A stretch of 64,000 nt of DNA. It comes from Sediminicola arcticus (GTDB lineage Bacteria; Bacteroidota; Bacteroidia; Flavobacteriales; Flavobacteriaceae). The stretch covers positions 1-64,000 of the forward strand of contig NZ_JBEXAE010000004.1 of the NCBI RefSeq assembly GCF_040566695.1, given 5' to 3'. The notes beneath the pieces were generated by a model. That model ran no database searches and was not told the DNA's origin. It was given only the letters and a program-made list of their open reading frames with translations. The translations under genes and the position numbers were made by a program. Positions 43,135 to 51,031 of this stretch are shown here, piece after piece. The stretch's first letter is position 1. Every line of letters begins with the position of its first letter.

Positions 43135-43560
43135 ATGAACACCAAAAACAACTGGGAAGAAGTATACGTTTTAACGGAACATTGGAAATCTGATCTGCTT
43201 TTTTACAAAGATGACCTTCTATTTTTACATCATCTTATTGACAAATATTTCATCTGGATCACCAAGCCGGAAAACCTTGTTATGGTAAAAGAAATTAAGG
43301 TCGATCTTTTTGATCTGGGAATAAAATGTGGTGATCTTTTGGAGAAAGTAGGCAAACATATCATTCAATTGGGATATTTAGTAGAAAACCAAAAAAGGGA
43401 AGATTCAGGAATTTTTACCATGGAACACCAACACCTAGAAAATGAAATAACTACATTTGTAAAAACCTTTCGGCTCAATAGAAAGGAAGTCTTTGCCATA
43501 ACCGAGTATATTATGGATAGTGAAGCTTTTTATAACATCATGGAACCAAAACAATCTTAA
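43135..43560 (+). CDS. Helical protein of unknown function, distant paralogue of 32293-32736
   Basis: This 141-residue protein is acidic and helical, without Cys clusters or membrane segments. It shares an N-terminal pattern with 32293-32736 (W-x4-LLFYKDDLLFLHHLIDKY here). The middle (GDLLEKVGKHIIQLGYLVEN) looks like a coiled coil. It lies 14 bp after the WG-repeat gene and 12 bp before a 74-residue gene, so it is cotranscribed. I do not recognise the family. Confidence 0.65.
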   Translation: MNTKNNWEEVYVLTEHWKSDLLFYKDDLLFLHHLIDKYFIWITKPENLVMVKEIKVDLFDLGIKCGDLLEKVGKHIIQLGYLVENQKREDSGIFTMEHQHLENEITTFVKTFRLNRKEVFAITEYIMDSEAFYNIMEPKQS

Positions 43561-43572
43561 ACAATCACGAAC

Positions 43573-43797
43573 ATGATCAATTCTAAGTCCATATTGACAA
43601 AAATAACCCAATTGACTTTAAATATCGAAACCAACTACCCTGAACTATATCGGTTTTTGGATGAAAATCCAGTGACCCTACCCACTGAAAACCATCCAAA
43701 TATTGATGAAGATGCAATGAGTGCATATTTGGAAAGTTTAAAACAATTGCTAAAGCACCATATAGAGACACACAAAACAATCATCAAGACCACTTAA
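43573..43797 (+). CDS. Small helical protein of unknown function
   Basis: The 74-residue protein is acidic with a Pro-containing centre (NYPELYRFLDENPVTLPTEN) flanked by helices. A near-identical type of sequence (PELYxFLDExPVTLP) occurs in small proteins encoded near Usp genes in other flavobacteria, as far as I recall; the function is not known. It is the third gene of the operon, 12 bp after the previous stop. Confidence 0.6.
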   Translation: MINSKSILTKITQLTLNIETNYPELYRFLDENPVTLPTENHPNIDEDAMSAYLESLKQLLKHHIETHKTIIKTT

Positions 43798-43807
43798 AAG
43801 TATTTTC

Positions 43808-44176
43808 ATGGGAGAAATAGCTACATCAGAGCGACAGATTATTTTGTATTACAGCTCAAAATCGAATCGTGCGAAGCAGACTTTGGCGTATGCAAAAGCG
43901 GAAGGACTTCCAATACATGAAATAGATATTTTAAAGACCCCTGTGACCGGAACACAAATTGCAGAGATTGCAGATAGGCTAAAAATGGAAATTAAAGACT
44001 TGGTAAACCAAGACCATCCTATTTACAAAGCCCGATTTAAGGAACACCACGATTTTTCGGATGACGATTGGATTAAAATGATTCGCCACAATCCAGATAT
44101 CATGAAACAGCCCATCGCCATTAGAGGAAAAAATACAATACTAATTGAAACCCCAACAGATATCATTAAGATTTAA
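43808..44176 (+). CDS. ArsC/Spx-family protein lacking the catalytic cysteine
   Basis: The 122-residue protein has the thioredoxin-like ArsC/Spx layout: a first strand QIILYYSSKSNRAKQTLAYA, then LPIHEIDILKTPVTGTQIAE and the late cis-Pro region IMKQPIAIRGKNTILIETP. In relatives the first loop reads N-P-x-C; here position 19 is Ser and there is no cysteine in the whole protein. It therefore cannot reduce arsenate by the usual mechanism and is more likely a regulatory or binding protein. It is the last gene of the operon under box 8. Confidence 0.75.
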   Translation: MGEIATSERQIILYYSSKSNRAKQTLAYAKAEGLPIHEIDILKTPVTGTQIAEIADRLKMEIKDLVNQDHPIYKARFKEHHDFSDDDWIKMIRHNPDIMKQPIAIRGKNTILIETPTDIIKI

Positions 44177-44188
44177 GGTACATTAATA

Positions 44189-45181
44189 TTAATTTTCATC
44201 CCTTTCTTCTTCTTTAAGTCTTTTTCTTTCCAATTTTTTAAAATAGCCCCTGAATAAAAAGTTGTGCTTAAGGGCCTCCATGTTTTCATCAAATTTTTCT
44301 GTTCCCGATTCTATATTTATAAGAGTTGCGTCCAATTTTTTGACCAAAAGGGAATCTGTGGTCAAATAATCCAAGGCTCCCTCCCCCTCTTTTATATTTT
44401 TGACCAAGGTTTGGACGTCTTTGGTAATCTCTTCCATTTTTAAACTAGTGGATTGTAAATTATGAATAACCTGCTTCATTTGGTTACCAGAGATGGTATC
44501 ACTAAGTAGTATCCCGGCTGTACTTTCTTTTAAATCAATCAAATTTACCATACTGTTCAACTTAGCAAAGGCAATATTGGCTTGCTCACTTGTAAATTTA
44601 AGATTCATAATTATCTTCTCCAGATTAGAAGCCATTATGGTATCGTTCAATAAAAGGCCCATGGTTCCTTTCCCCTTGGTCAAGGATTGGGATACCTTTA
44701 GTAGATCTGCCGTCAACATCGCAGCATTTTCATTGGTCACATTTAAAGTACTCAACATATCCTCAGTGGCTATTCTGCTGTAGGAAGAAATCTCATCATT
44801 ATTCTGGACTAAAGGGGCGTTGTTTTTTCCAGGGATAATATTGATTATCATACTTCCCACGAGTCCATCGGAGCCAATGGTCGCAATGGCATCTTTTTTA
44901 ATATATTGCTGCATTTTCTCCTCTATGGCCATGCGAACCCTTATAAGTGTATCGCTTTCCATTTCAATTGCCTTTACAGTACCCACTACAATTCCCGAGA
45001 ACCGTACATTATTTCCCAAAATTAAGCCGTTAACATTATTGAATTTTGCACTAAGGGAAAATGTTTTACTAAACATGCTTTTATTGTTCCCAATTAAATA
45101 GGACGCCACAACCAATAGGATGGTCCCAATAATTACAAAGAACCCTAATCTTATATTATTTCGTGAAGTTGATTTTACCAT
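44189..45181 (-). CDS. MCE-domain lipid-binding protein (MlaD-like)
   Basis: The 330-residue protein has one N-terminal membrane helix (about 11-29), an MCE domain (about 36-115: FNNVNGLILGNNVRFSGIVV and IATIGSDGLVGSMIINIIPG) and a long helical tail (150-300) with repeated LLLNDTIMASNL/LLSDTISGNQM/YLTTDSLLVKKL units. It forms the periplasmic part of an Mla-type phospholipid transporter. It ends the three-gene operon, 7 bp after the ATPase gene. Confidence 0.88.
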   Translation of the reverse strand: MVKSTSRNNIRLGFFVIIGTILLVVASYLIGNNKSMFSKTFSLSAKFNNVNGLILGNNVRFSGIVVGTVKAIEMESDTLIRVRMAIEEKMQQYIKKDAIATIGSDGLVGSMIINIIPGKNNAPLVQNNDEISSYSRIATEDMLSTLNVTNENAAMLTADLLKVSQSLTKGKGTMGLLLNDTIMASNLEKIIMNLKFTSEQANIAFAKLNSMVNLIDLKESTAGILLSDTISGNQMKQVIHNLQSTSLKMEEITKDVQTLVKNIKEGEGALDYLTTDSLLVKKLDATLINIESGTEKFDENMEALKHNFLFRGYFKKLERKRLKEEERDEN

Positions 45182-45188
45182 GGTCCTA

Positions 45189-45965
45189 TTATTTAAAGAA
45201 GGCCTTTATTTTTGGATCTATTGCCTTTACTAGTTCATTATATGTTCCTTCCGCGTAATTAATGCCGTCTACCAAAAGAATCATACGATCTGCAATGACC
45301 CTGGCACAATCCACATCGTGGGTTATGATTAAGGAAGAGGTCTCGTATTTCTTTTGGATCCTAAGCATTAGTTCAATAATTTCCTTGGAAGTAATGGGGT
45401 CCAATCCACTCGTTGGTTCATCATACAATATGATTTTAGGGCGAATAATCAATGTTCTGGCCAAGGCTATCCTTCGTTTCATTCCTCCCGAAAGTTCGCT
45501 CGGCATCATATTCAAGGTATGAGCCAACCCTACATTTTCCAAGGCTTCCAAAATAATAGCATTGGAATCCATCCCTTTTTCAAATCTCTTTTCATGTCGT
45601 CTCAGCGGAAATTCTAAATTTTCCTTTACGGTCATGGAATCATAAAGAGCACTACCCTGGAACAGAAACCCAATTTCAGCCCTCAACTTGTCCAACAAAG
45701 TCCTATTTAATTGGGTCACTTCGTAGCCCATAATATTAATTGACCCACTATCTGCTGTTTCCAATCCAACCAAACACTTAATTAGAACAGATTTTCCAGA
45801 ACCAGATTTGCCCATAATTACTAAGTTCTCTCCTTTGTAAAGTTGCATTTTAAACCCATTGAGCACATGATTGTCACCAAAACTTTTTTTGACATCCTTT
45901 ATATCAATTACCTTTTCCCTTGTATCTGTCACATTCGAACTATTGGTAGTATCATTCATAGGCAT
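45189..45965 (-). CDS. ABC transporter ATPase of the Mla type (MlaF-like)
   Basis: The 258-residue ATPase has the Walker A GKSGSGKSVLIK near residues 52-63, the Q-loop in GFLFQGSALYDS, the signature LSGGMKRRIAL and Walker B IILYDEPTSGLDP, with a D-loop and a switch His in IITHDVD. These are the features of MlaF ATPases, which power phospholipid movement between the membranes. Its start codon overlaps the permease stop. Confidence 0.92.
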   Translation of the reverse strand: MPMNDTTNSSNVTDTREKVIDIKDVKKSFGDNHVLNGFKMQLYKGENLVIMGKSGSGKSVLIKCLVGLETADSGSINIMGYEVTQLNRTLLDKLRAEIGFLFQGSALYDSMTVKENLEFPLRRHEKRFEKGMDSNAIILEALENVGLAHTLNMMPSELSGGMKRRIALARTLIIRPKIILYDEPTSGLDPITSKEIIELMLRIQKKYETSSLIITHDVDCARVIADRMILLVDGINYAEGTYNELVKAIDPKIKAFFK

Positions 45966-46747
45966 TAGAGATCATAAAAAATATCTGAGATAAATACCGC
46001 CACAAAATCTATAATAAATATTAACATGGATGCCATTACCACGGCGGTGTTGGCAGCCACCCCTACTCCAACAGTTCCCTTCTTGCAATGATACCCTTTG
46101 TAACACCCAACCAATCCAATGGCAAAACCAAAGAAAAAAGATTTTGTCACTGCCGGGATTAGATCACTAAACCCCAAGGATTCAAAAACTTTATTAAAAT
46201 AGAGCGCAAAGGATACTTCCCCTTTTAGATTTTCTACCAAAAACGACCCGTAAAGCGCAAAAGCATCACCTATCACAACTAAAATGGGTACCATCAGCAT
46301 GGTGGCTAATATCCGGGTTACTACCAAATATTTAAAAGGATTGGTCCCAGAAACTTCCATCGCATCTATTTGTTCCGTAACCCTCATAGATCCCAGTTCA
46401 GCTCCCATACCAGAAGCAACTCTCCCAGCACAGATAAGGGCTACGATCACCGGACCAATTTCCCTAACAATCGATATCCCTACCATGTTGGGCATCCAAG
46501 AGACAGCTCCGAACTCCTGCAAGGTTGGCCTGGTCTGTAAAGTTAATACCAATCCAATGATAAAGCCGGTAATCCCAACTAAAGGTAAAGATCTATTACC
46601 TACGCTATAGCATTGATGCAATAGTTCCGAAAACTCGTAGGGAGGTTTTAAAAACTCTCGAAAAAATCGTCTCGAAAAAAAAGAAAGATCCCCTATCTGA
46701 TCAAAGAACTCTAGAATCCCACTTTTTATTTGAGTAATAAATCTCAT
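45965..46747 (-). CDS. ABC transporter permease of the Mla type (MlaE-like)
   Basis: The 260-residue protein matches the MlaE family: VGITGFIIGLVLTLQTRPTL near 57-76, the conserved helix end SMVREIGPV in the form GISIVREIGPVIVALICAGR, GSMRVTEQIDAMEVSG near 130-145, and about five to six membrane helices. It begins the operon permease-ATPase-MCE, a minimal lipid transporter. Box 9 lies 62 bp upstream with TATATTTG as -7. Confidence 0.92.
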   Translation of the reverse strand: MRFITQIKSGILEFFDQIGDLSFFSRRFFREFLKPPYEFSELLHQCYSVGNRSLPLVGITGFIIGLVLTLQTRPTLQEFGAVSWMPNMVGISIVREIGPVIVALICAGRVASGMGAELGSMRVTEQIDAMEVSGTNPFKYLVVTRILATMLMVPILVVIGDAFALYGSFLVENLKGEVSFALYFNKVFESLGFSDLIPAVTKSFFFGFAIGLVGCYKGYHCKKGTVGVGVAANTAVVMASMLIFIIDFVAVFISDIFYDL

Positions 46748-46808
46748 GATCCTATACTAAAGTTTAACGGTCTATATCAAATATAACATCGTTTATTTTC
46801 CATAAAAA

Positions 46809-46820
46809 TGACCATGGTCA
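46809..46820. promoter_or_regulatory. CRP/FNR-type box 9
   Basis: TGACCATGGTCA is a perfect palindrome; TATATTTG on the minus strand (46779-46786) lies 22 bp away. It drives the Mla-like operon. Confidence 0.8.
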
Positions 46821-46943
46821 TGCCTCATACGGCCTAACCTTAATTTGAAAATGGCATCTTAATGGGCTAAGAAGGAGGTAATACTATTAGTTTTTTATAA
46901 TCTTGATAAAATGGATTGTTATGCAAAAACCATTATTTGCAAC

Positions 46944-46955
46944 TGATAATAATCA
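46944..46955. promoter_or_regulatory. CRP/FNR-type box 10
   Basis: TGATAATAATCA; TAATTTTG (46979-46986) follows 23 bp later on the + strand. It drives 47010-48777. It is separated from box 9 by 123 bp of divergent promoter space. Confidence 0.85.
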
Positions 46956-47009
46956 TAAAATAGGGAAAACAAGAACCTTAATTTTGAACATAACTCAATA
47001 CGCTCCATT

Positions 47010-47420
47010 ATGTTGAATTCACAGAAAATAGGAAATGAACTGTATCAGAAACTAGGTAAACTGTTTTATGCCATTGCAATGGCTGACAATGACATACGAC
47101 CAATTGAAGTCAAAAGGCTAAAAGAAACGGTAAAGGAAAAATGGTTGGATGTAGATGAGATAGAGGACGAGTTTGGGACCGATGCAGCCTATCAAATTGA
47201 AATTGTCTTTGATTGGTTACAGGAAGAGGAAGAAGACGGTCAACTCTATTTTGATGAGTTCAAGGAATTTGCTGAAGAACATAAAAATATGATCAACCCT
47301 AAAATTAGTACCTTAATTTGGAAAACCGGAGAAGCTATTGCAGCATCTTTTGCTGGTAAGAACAAATCGGAATTAATTATCTTGGCCAAACTAAAGTTGT
47401 TTCTTAAAAGCTTAGAATAA
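47010..47420 (+). CDS. TerB-like helical protein
   Basis: The 136-residue protein is an all-helical acidic protein with a first helix LYQKLGKLFYAIAMADNDIR, matching the TerB/co-chaperone-type fold (LFYAIAxADG-x-I-x2-E). TerB-like domains bind metal through Asp clusters; AMADNDIRPIEV near 29-40 has the expected acidic residues. The exact role is unknown. It is the first gene of an operon with deoC and deoD and lies 55 bp after box 10. Confidence 0.7.
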   Translation: MLNSQKIGNELYQKLGKLFYAIAMADNDIRPIEVKRLKETVKEKWLDVDEIEDEFGTDAAYQIEIVFDWLQEEEEDGQLYFDEFKEFAEEHKNMINPKISTLIWKTGEAIAASFAGKNKSELIILAKLKLFLKSLE

Positions 47421-47423
47421 CCT

Positions 47424-48068
47424 ATGCGCCTTGAAAGTTATATAGACCACACCATCCTAAAACCAACTGCAACAGAAGAAGATATTATCAATTTATGCTC
47501 GGAGGCAAAAGCCCATCGTTTTCACGGAGTATGTGTAAACGGATGCCATATCTCATTAGCAAAAAAAGAGCTCCTAGACTCCCCCGTTAAATTAGTTGCG
47601 GTAATAGGTTTTCCTTTGGGTACCATGAGTACTGCAACAAAAATATTGGAGGCTCTGGATAGTATAAAAAATGGTGCGGATGAGGTTGATATGGTCCTTA
47701 ATATAGGTTGGATGAAATCCCAGCAATATGGATTGGTGCTAGAAGAGATCACAAAGATTAAAGAAGCCTGTGGTCCAGTGGTTTTAAAAGTGATCATAGA
47801 AACCTGTTACCTAACAACTAATGAAAAGCTGAAGGCATGTGAACTAATCATAAAAGGAAAAGCTGATTATGTTAAGACATCCACCGGATTTGGAACTGAG
47901 GGGGCCACCTTTACTGATGTTATCTTACTGAAAGAGAAGGTTGGAAACAAAATTAAAATAAAAGCTTCTGGAGGAATAAAAGATAGGGAGACTGCATTAA
48001 AATACATTAAATTGGGTGTGTCCCGGATAGGGACCTCCTCGGGCGTAACTATCTTAAACGTTCCTTAA
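47424..48068 (+). CDS. deoC: Deoxyribose-phosphate aldolase
   Basis: The 214-residue protein is a class I aldolase of the DeoC family: YIDHTILKPTAT at the front, the Schiff-base lysine in YVKTSTGF (about K151) and the proton-relay Lys in IKASGGI (about K180). It splits 2-deoxyribose-5-phosphate into glyceraldehyde-3-phosphate and acetaldehyde. The gene starts 3 bp after the TerB-like gene and 10 bp before deoD, so together they recover carbon from deoxynucleosides. Confidence 0.93.
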   Translation: MRLESYIDHTILKPTATEEDIINLCSEAKAHRFHGVCVNGCHISLAKKELLDSPVKLVAVIGFPLGTMSTATKILEALDSIKNGADEVDMVLNIGWMKSQQYGLVLEEITKIKEACGPVVLKVIIETCYLTTNEKLKACELIIKGKADYVKTSTGFGTEGATFTDVILLKEKVGNKIKIKASGGIKDRETALKYIKLGVSRIGTSSGVTILNVP

Positions 48069-48078
48069 ATCTCTAAAA

Positions 48079-48777
48079 ATGAGCACACATATTAATGCAA
48101 AAAAAGGTGATATTGCTGAATCCGTGCTCCTACCAGGGGATCCTTTACGAGCAAAGTGGATTGCTGAAACTTTTCTGGAAAATCCAATATGTTATAACGA
48201 AGTAAGGGGCATGTTCGGCTACACGGGCACCTATAAAGACAAAAAAATATCCGTACAAGGCAGTGGTATGGGTATCCCATCAGCTATGATCTACTATCAT
48301 GAACTCATCAATGATTTTGGAGTTAAAAATATGATCCGTGTTGGCTCTGCCGGTTCCTATCAGAAAGACGTTACCATTAGAGATATTGTTTTGGCAATGG
48401 CAGCATCTACCACCTCGGGAATCAACAATTGCAGGTTCATTAATGCCGATTATTCCCCTACCGCCAACTTTGATCTGTTTATGAAGGCGGCCGTGTACGC
48501 AAAAGAACATAAGATTCCTATTAAGGCGGGCAATGTTCTTTCATCAGATGAATTCTATGAAGATGATCCCGATGCTTATAAAAAATGGGCCGAATTTGGT
48601 GTCCTATGCGTTGAAATGGAAGCTTCAGGCTTATATACCGTAGCTGCCAAATACAATGTAAAAGCCTTGGCTATTCTTACAATATCGGATTCTCTGATCA
48701 CTGGAGAAAGAACAACTTCCTTGGAAAGAGAAACATCTTTTCGCCAAATGATAGAAATTGCTTTGGGGGTTTTATAA
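48079..48777 (+). CDS. deoD: Purine nucleoside phosphorylase (DeoD type)
   Basis: The 232-residue protein is a hexameric-type phosphorylase: THINAKKGDIAESVLLPGDP at the front, RVGSAGSY near 91-98, VCVEMEASGLY (CVEMEA nucleoside site) near 177-187 and the base-site ISDSLITGE near 204-212. It converts purine (deoxy)nucleosides and phosphate to the free base and (deoxy)ribose-1-phosphate. It closes the operon with deoC. No pentose phosphate mutase (deoB) lies in the window. Confidence 0.93.
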   Translation: MSTHINAKKGDIAESVLLPGDPLRAKWIAETFLENPICYNEVRGMFGYTGTYKDKKISVQGSGMGIPSAMIYYHELINDFGVKNMIRVGSAGSYQKDVTIRDIVLAMAASTTSGINNCRFINADYSPTANFDLFMKAAVYAKEHKIPIKAGNVLSSDEFYEDDPDAYKKWAEFGVLCVEMEASGLYTVAAKYNVKALAILTISDSLITGERTTSLERETSFRQMIEIALGVL

Positions 48778-48823
48778 TTAGCCAAAACGTTGCACCTTTA
48801 AAGAAATTATTTTAAAAGTTTAT

Positions 48824-49456
48824 ATGATTAAAGAACTAAAAGAAAACTACCAACATATTTTTGAGGAAGCCTTATTGGAAGAAATTAACCAAGTGGGGAC
48901 CTATAAGGAAATTCCTGAAGGTTTCAAGCTAATGGAAATAGGTAATTATATAAAATCTATGCCTCTTCTTGTTTCCGGAGTAGTAAAAATTCTTCGTGAC
49001 GATGAAAACGGTGATGAACTTCTGCTCTATTTTTTGGAACAAGGAGATACTTGTGCAATGACACTTACCTGCTGTATGGGGCATACCAAAAGTGAAATAA
49101 GAGCAATTTCAGAAACAGAAACCAAATTAATCATGGTTCCTGTCCACAAGATGGAAGAATGGATGGCCAAGTACCACAGTTGGCGAAAATTCATCCTAAA
49201 GAGCTATCATGAGAGGCTCAATGACATGTTCCATACAGTTGACAGTATCGCTTTTCTAAAAATGGACGAGAGACTCTTAAAATATCTAAAAGACAAAGCA
49301 CGGGTAACAAACGATAATTCCATCAATAGCACCCATCAGCAAATTGCTTATGAACTGCATACTTCTAGGGTGGTTATTTCCCGTTTATTAAAAAAATTGG
49401 AAAATATGGGACAAGTAGCACTGTTTAGAAACCACATTAAATTGATAAATGAATAA
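48824..49456 (+). CDS. Crp/Fnr-family transcriptional regulator
   Basis: The 210-residue protein has a cyclic-nucleotide-binding-type beta roll (about 25-130), a dimer helix (WRKFILKSYHERLNDMFHTV) and a winged helix with STHQQIAYELHTSRVVISRL. The recognition helix keeps the Ser-Arg pair of FNR (S186, R187), but the position corresponding to FNR Glu209 is Val183. Cysteines 77, 83 and 84 form a C-x5-CC group (TCAMTLTCCMGH) in the roll, a possible redox or metal site; the N-terminal FNR cluster is absent. It is the natural candidate for binding the TGAYNNNNRTCA boxes. It has no box itself. Confidence 0.88.
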   Translation: MIKELKENYQHIFEEALLEEINQVGTYKEIPEGFKLMEIGNYIKSMPLLVSGVVKILRDDENGDELLLYFLEQGDTCAMTLTCCMGHTKSEIRAISETETKLIMVPVHKMEEWMAKYHSWRKFILKSYHERLNDMFHTVDSIAFLKMDERLLKYLKDKARVTNDNSINSTHQQIAYELHTSRVVISRLLKKLENMGQVALFRNHIKLINE

Positions 49457-49529
49457 TCTATATGTTCAATGAAAGCATGGTACTTAAACTAGATTGAAAA
49501 TTGTACTTTTAAAGTAAATAAATTGCACT

Positions 49530-50183
49530 ATGACCATCCATAACTTTGGAGAAAACAATACCATTTTGAATCAATTTATTGCAGAATTGAGGGATAAGGA
49601 TATCCAAAAGGACTCCATGAGGTTTAGAAAAAACATAGAGCGGATTGGAGAAATATTGGGATATGAAATGAGTAAAAGTTTTCTCTATTCCGATACAGAC
49701 ATCAGTACTCCTTTAGGATCCAAAGTAATAGCCTTACCCATTAATAATCTTGTGCTTTGCGCAGTTTTACGGGCTGGACTCCCTTTGCACCAAGGTGTGC
49801 AAAATTATTTTGATAAAGCCGAAAATGCATTTATTTCTGCCTATCGAAACCATTTGAACGGAGATAAAGCTTTTGAAGTGATTGTTAACTATTTAGCTGC
49901 ACCTACCTTGACAGACAAGACCTTAGTCCTTATAGATCCTATGCTTGCTACTGGTAAAACCTTGGAGAACACATACAAGGCAATGCAAGACCATGGCAAA
50001 CCAAAACAAATACACATTGTATCTGTAATTGGATCTAAACAGGGAGTTGATTATGCAAATAGCATCTTTCCCGAAAATACTCATCTATGGATTGCCGCCA
50101 TTGATGAAGAACTTAATGACTACGGGTATATAATTCCTGGATTAGGGGATGCAGGTGACCTGTCATTTGGGTTGAAATTATAA
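49530..50183 (+). CDS. upp: Uracil phosphoribosyltransferase
   Basis: The 217-residue protein has the PRPP-binding loop LVLIDPMLATGKTLENTYKA near 130-150 and the C-terminal uracil-site GDAGDLSFGLKL. It makes UMP from uracil and PRPP, salvaging the base released by pyrimidine phosphorolysis. The promoter has TACTTTTA (49504-49511), identical to the -7 of boxes 3 and 5, but only a poor match to the box (TGAAAGCATGGT) at the expected place. Confidence 0.92.
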   Translation: MTIHNFGENNTILNQFIAELRDKDIQKDSMRFRKNIERIGEILGYEMSKSFLYSDTDISTPLGSKVIALPINNLVLCAVLRAGLPLHQGVQNYFDKAENAFISAYRNHLNGDKAFEVIVNYLAAPTLTDKTLVLIDPMLATGKTLENTYKAMQDHGKPKQIHIVSVIGSKQGVDYANSIFPENTHLWIAAIDEELNDYGYIIPGLGDAGDLSFGLKL

Positions 50184-50221
50184 GCAACACTAAAAAAATC
50201 ATTGTTTCCTTAATTACAATC

Positions 50222-50998
50222 TTAAACCTTGTTTAAAATTAGCAAACCTTTTTCTGATTGAATTGCTTCCTTCGTTGCTTTATAACACAACTTATAAATC
50301 AAATCTGCATTTTTGAAGGAGAAGGTTCCATAATTAGTGAGGGTTTTGGGATAAATCAGTAAATCACAAGCTTTGAATTTAGCTGCGAGTCCATCTTTCA
50401 TTTTTATTTGCAGAGCCCTATCCATTACATTGTAGGAATGTTTTAAATCTCCAATCTTTACTTTATCAAAGGGATTTACATATACCCCAATCACAGTATC
50501 GCAATACTTTTGAATGGCATCTACCGGAAAATTATTCAAAATACCGCCATCTACATAGTACTTCCCGTTGATATTTACCGGGGTAAAAACGCCGGGATAT
50601 GCTGCTGATGCCAAAATTGCATTGATCAGTGGACCTTTATGGAATATTTTGGATGTTCCTTCCAAAATATCGGTTCCGGTAATAAATAATCTTTTTTTTA
50701 GGCCTTCAAAAGTGTCATGGGGTATATATTTTTTAAAGACTTCAAATAACTTATCAGAATCTACAAAACCAGGTTTTCCGAGAGCATAGGTATTGATGGA
50801 AAACACATCCACCGTTTTAAAAAATCCCAATATTTCTTCACAGGAATGGCCTTCTGCATAAAGGGCTCCTACTATAGCTCCGGCACTAGTTCCAGCAATA
50901 TGGGTTGGATGTATTCCCATTTCTTCCATGGCCTTTATAGCCCCTATGTGTGCAATTCCACGCACACCACCACCAGATAGGACCAGACCTATATTCAT
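50222..50998 (-). CDS. Patatin-like phospholipase
   Basis: The 258-residue enzyme has the oxyanion-hole GLVLSGGGVRGIAHIGAIK near residues 4-22, the nucleophile elbow GTSAGAI near 36-42 and the catalytic Asp in VDGGILNNFP near 148-157. This is the bacterial RssA/YchK-like group, acting on membrane lipids in the cytoplasm. Its start lies 33 bp downstream of the DUF4010 gene's stop, so both should share the message from box 11. Confidence 0.9.
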   Translation of the reverse strand: MNIGLVLSGGGVRGIAHIGAIKAMEEMGIHPTHIAGTSAGAIVGALYAEGHSCEEILGFFKTVDVFSINTYALGKPGFVDSDKLFEVFKKYIPHDTFEGLKKRLFITGTDILEGTSKIFHKGPLINAILASAAYPGVFTPVNINGKYYVDGGILNNFPVDAIQKYCDTVIGVYVNPFDKVKIGDLKHSYNVMDRALQIKMKDGLAAKFKACDLLIYPKTLTNYGTFSFKNADLIYKLCYKATKEAIQSEKGLLILNKV

Positions 50999-51031
50999 AT
51001 TAAAACTGTTTTAGTCATGTAGTTTTTATTT

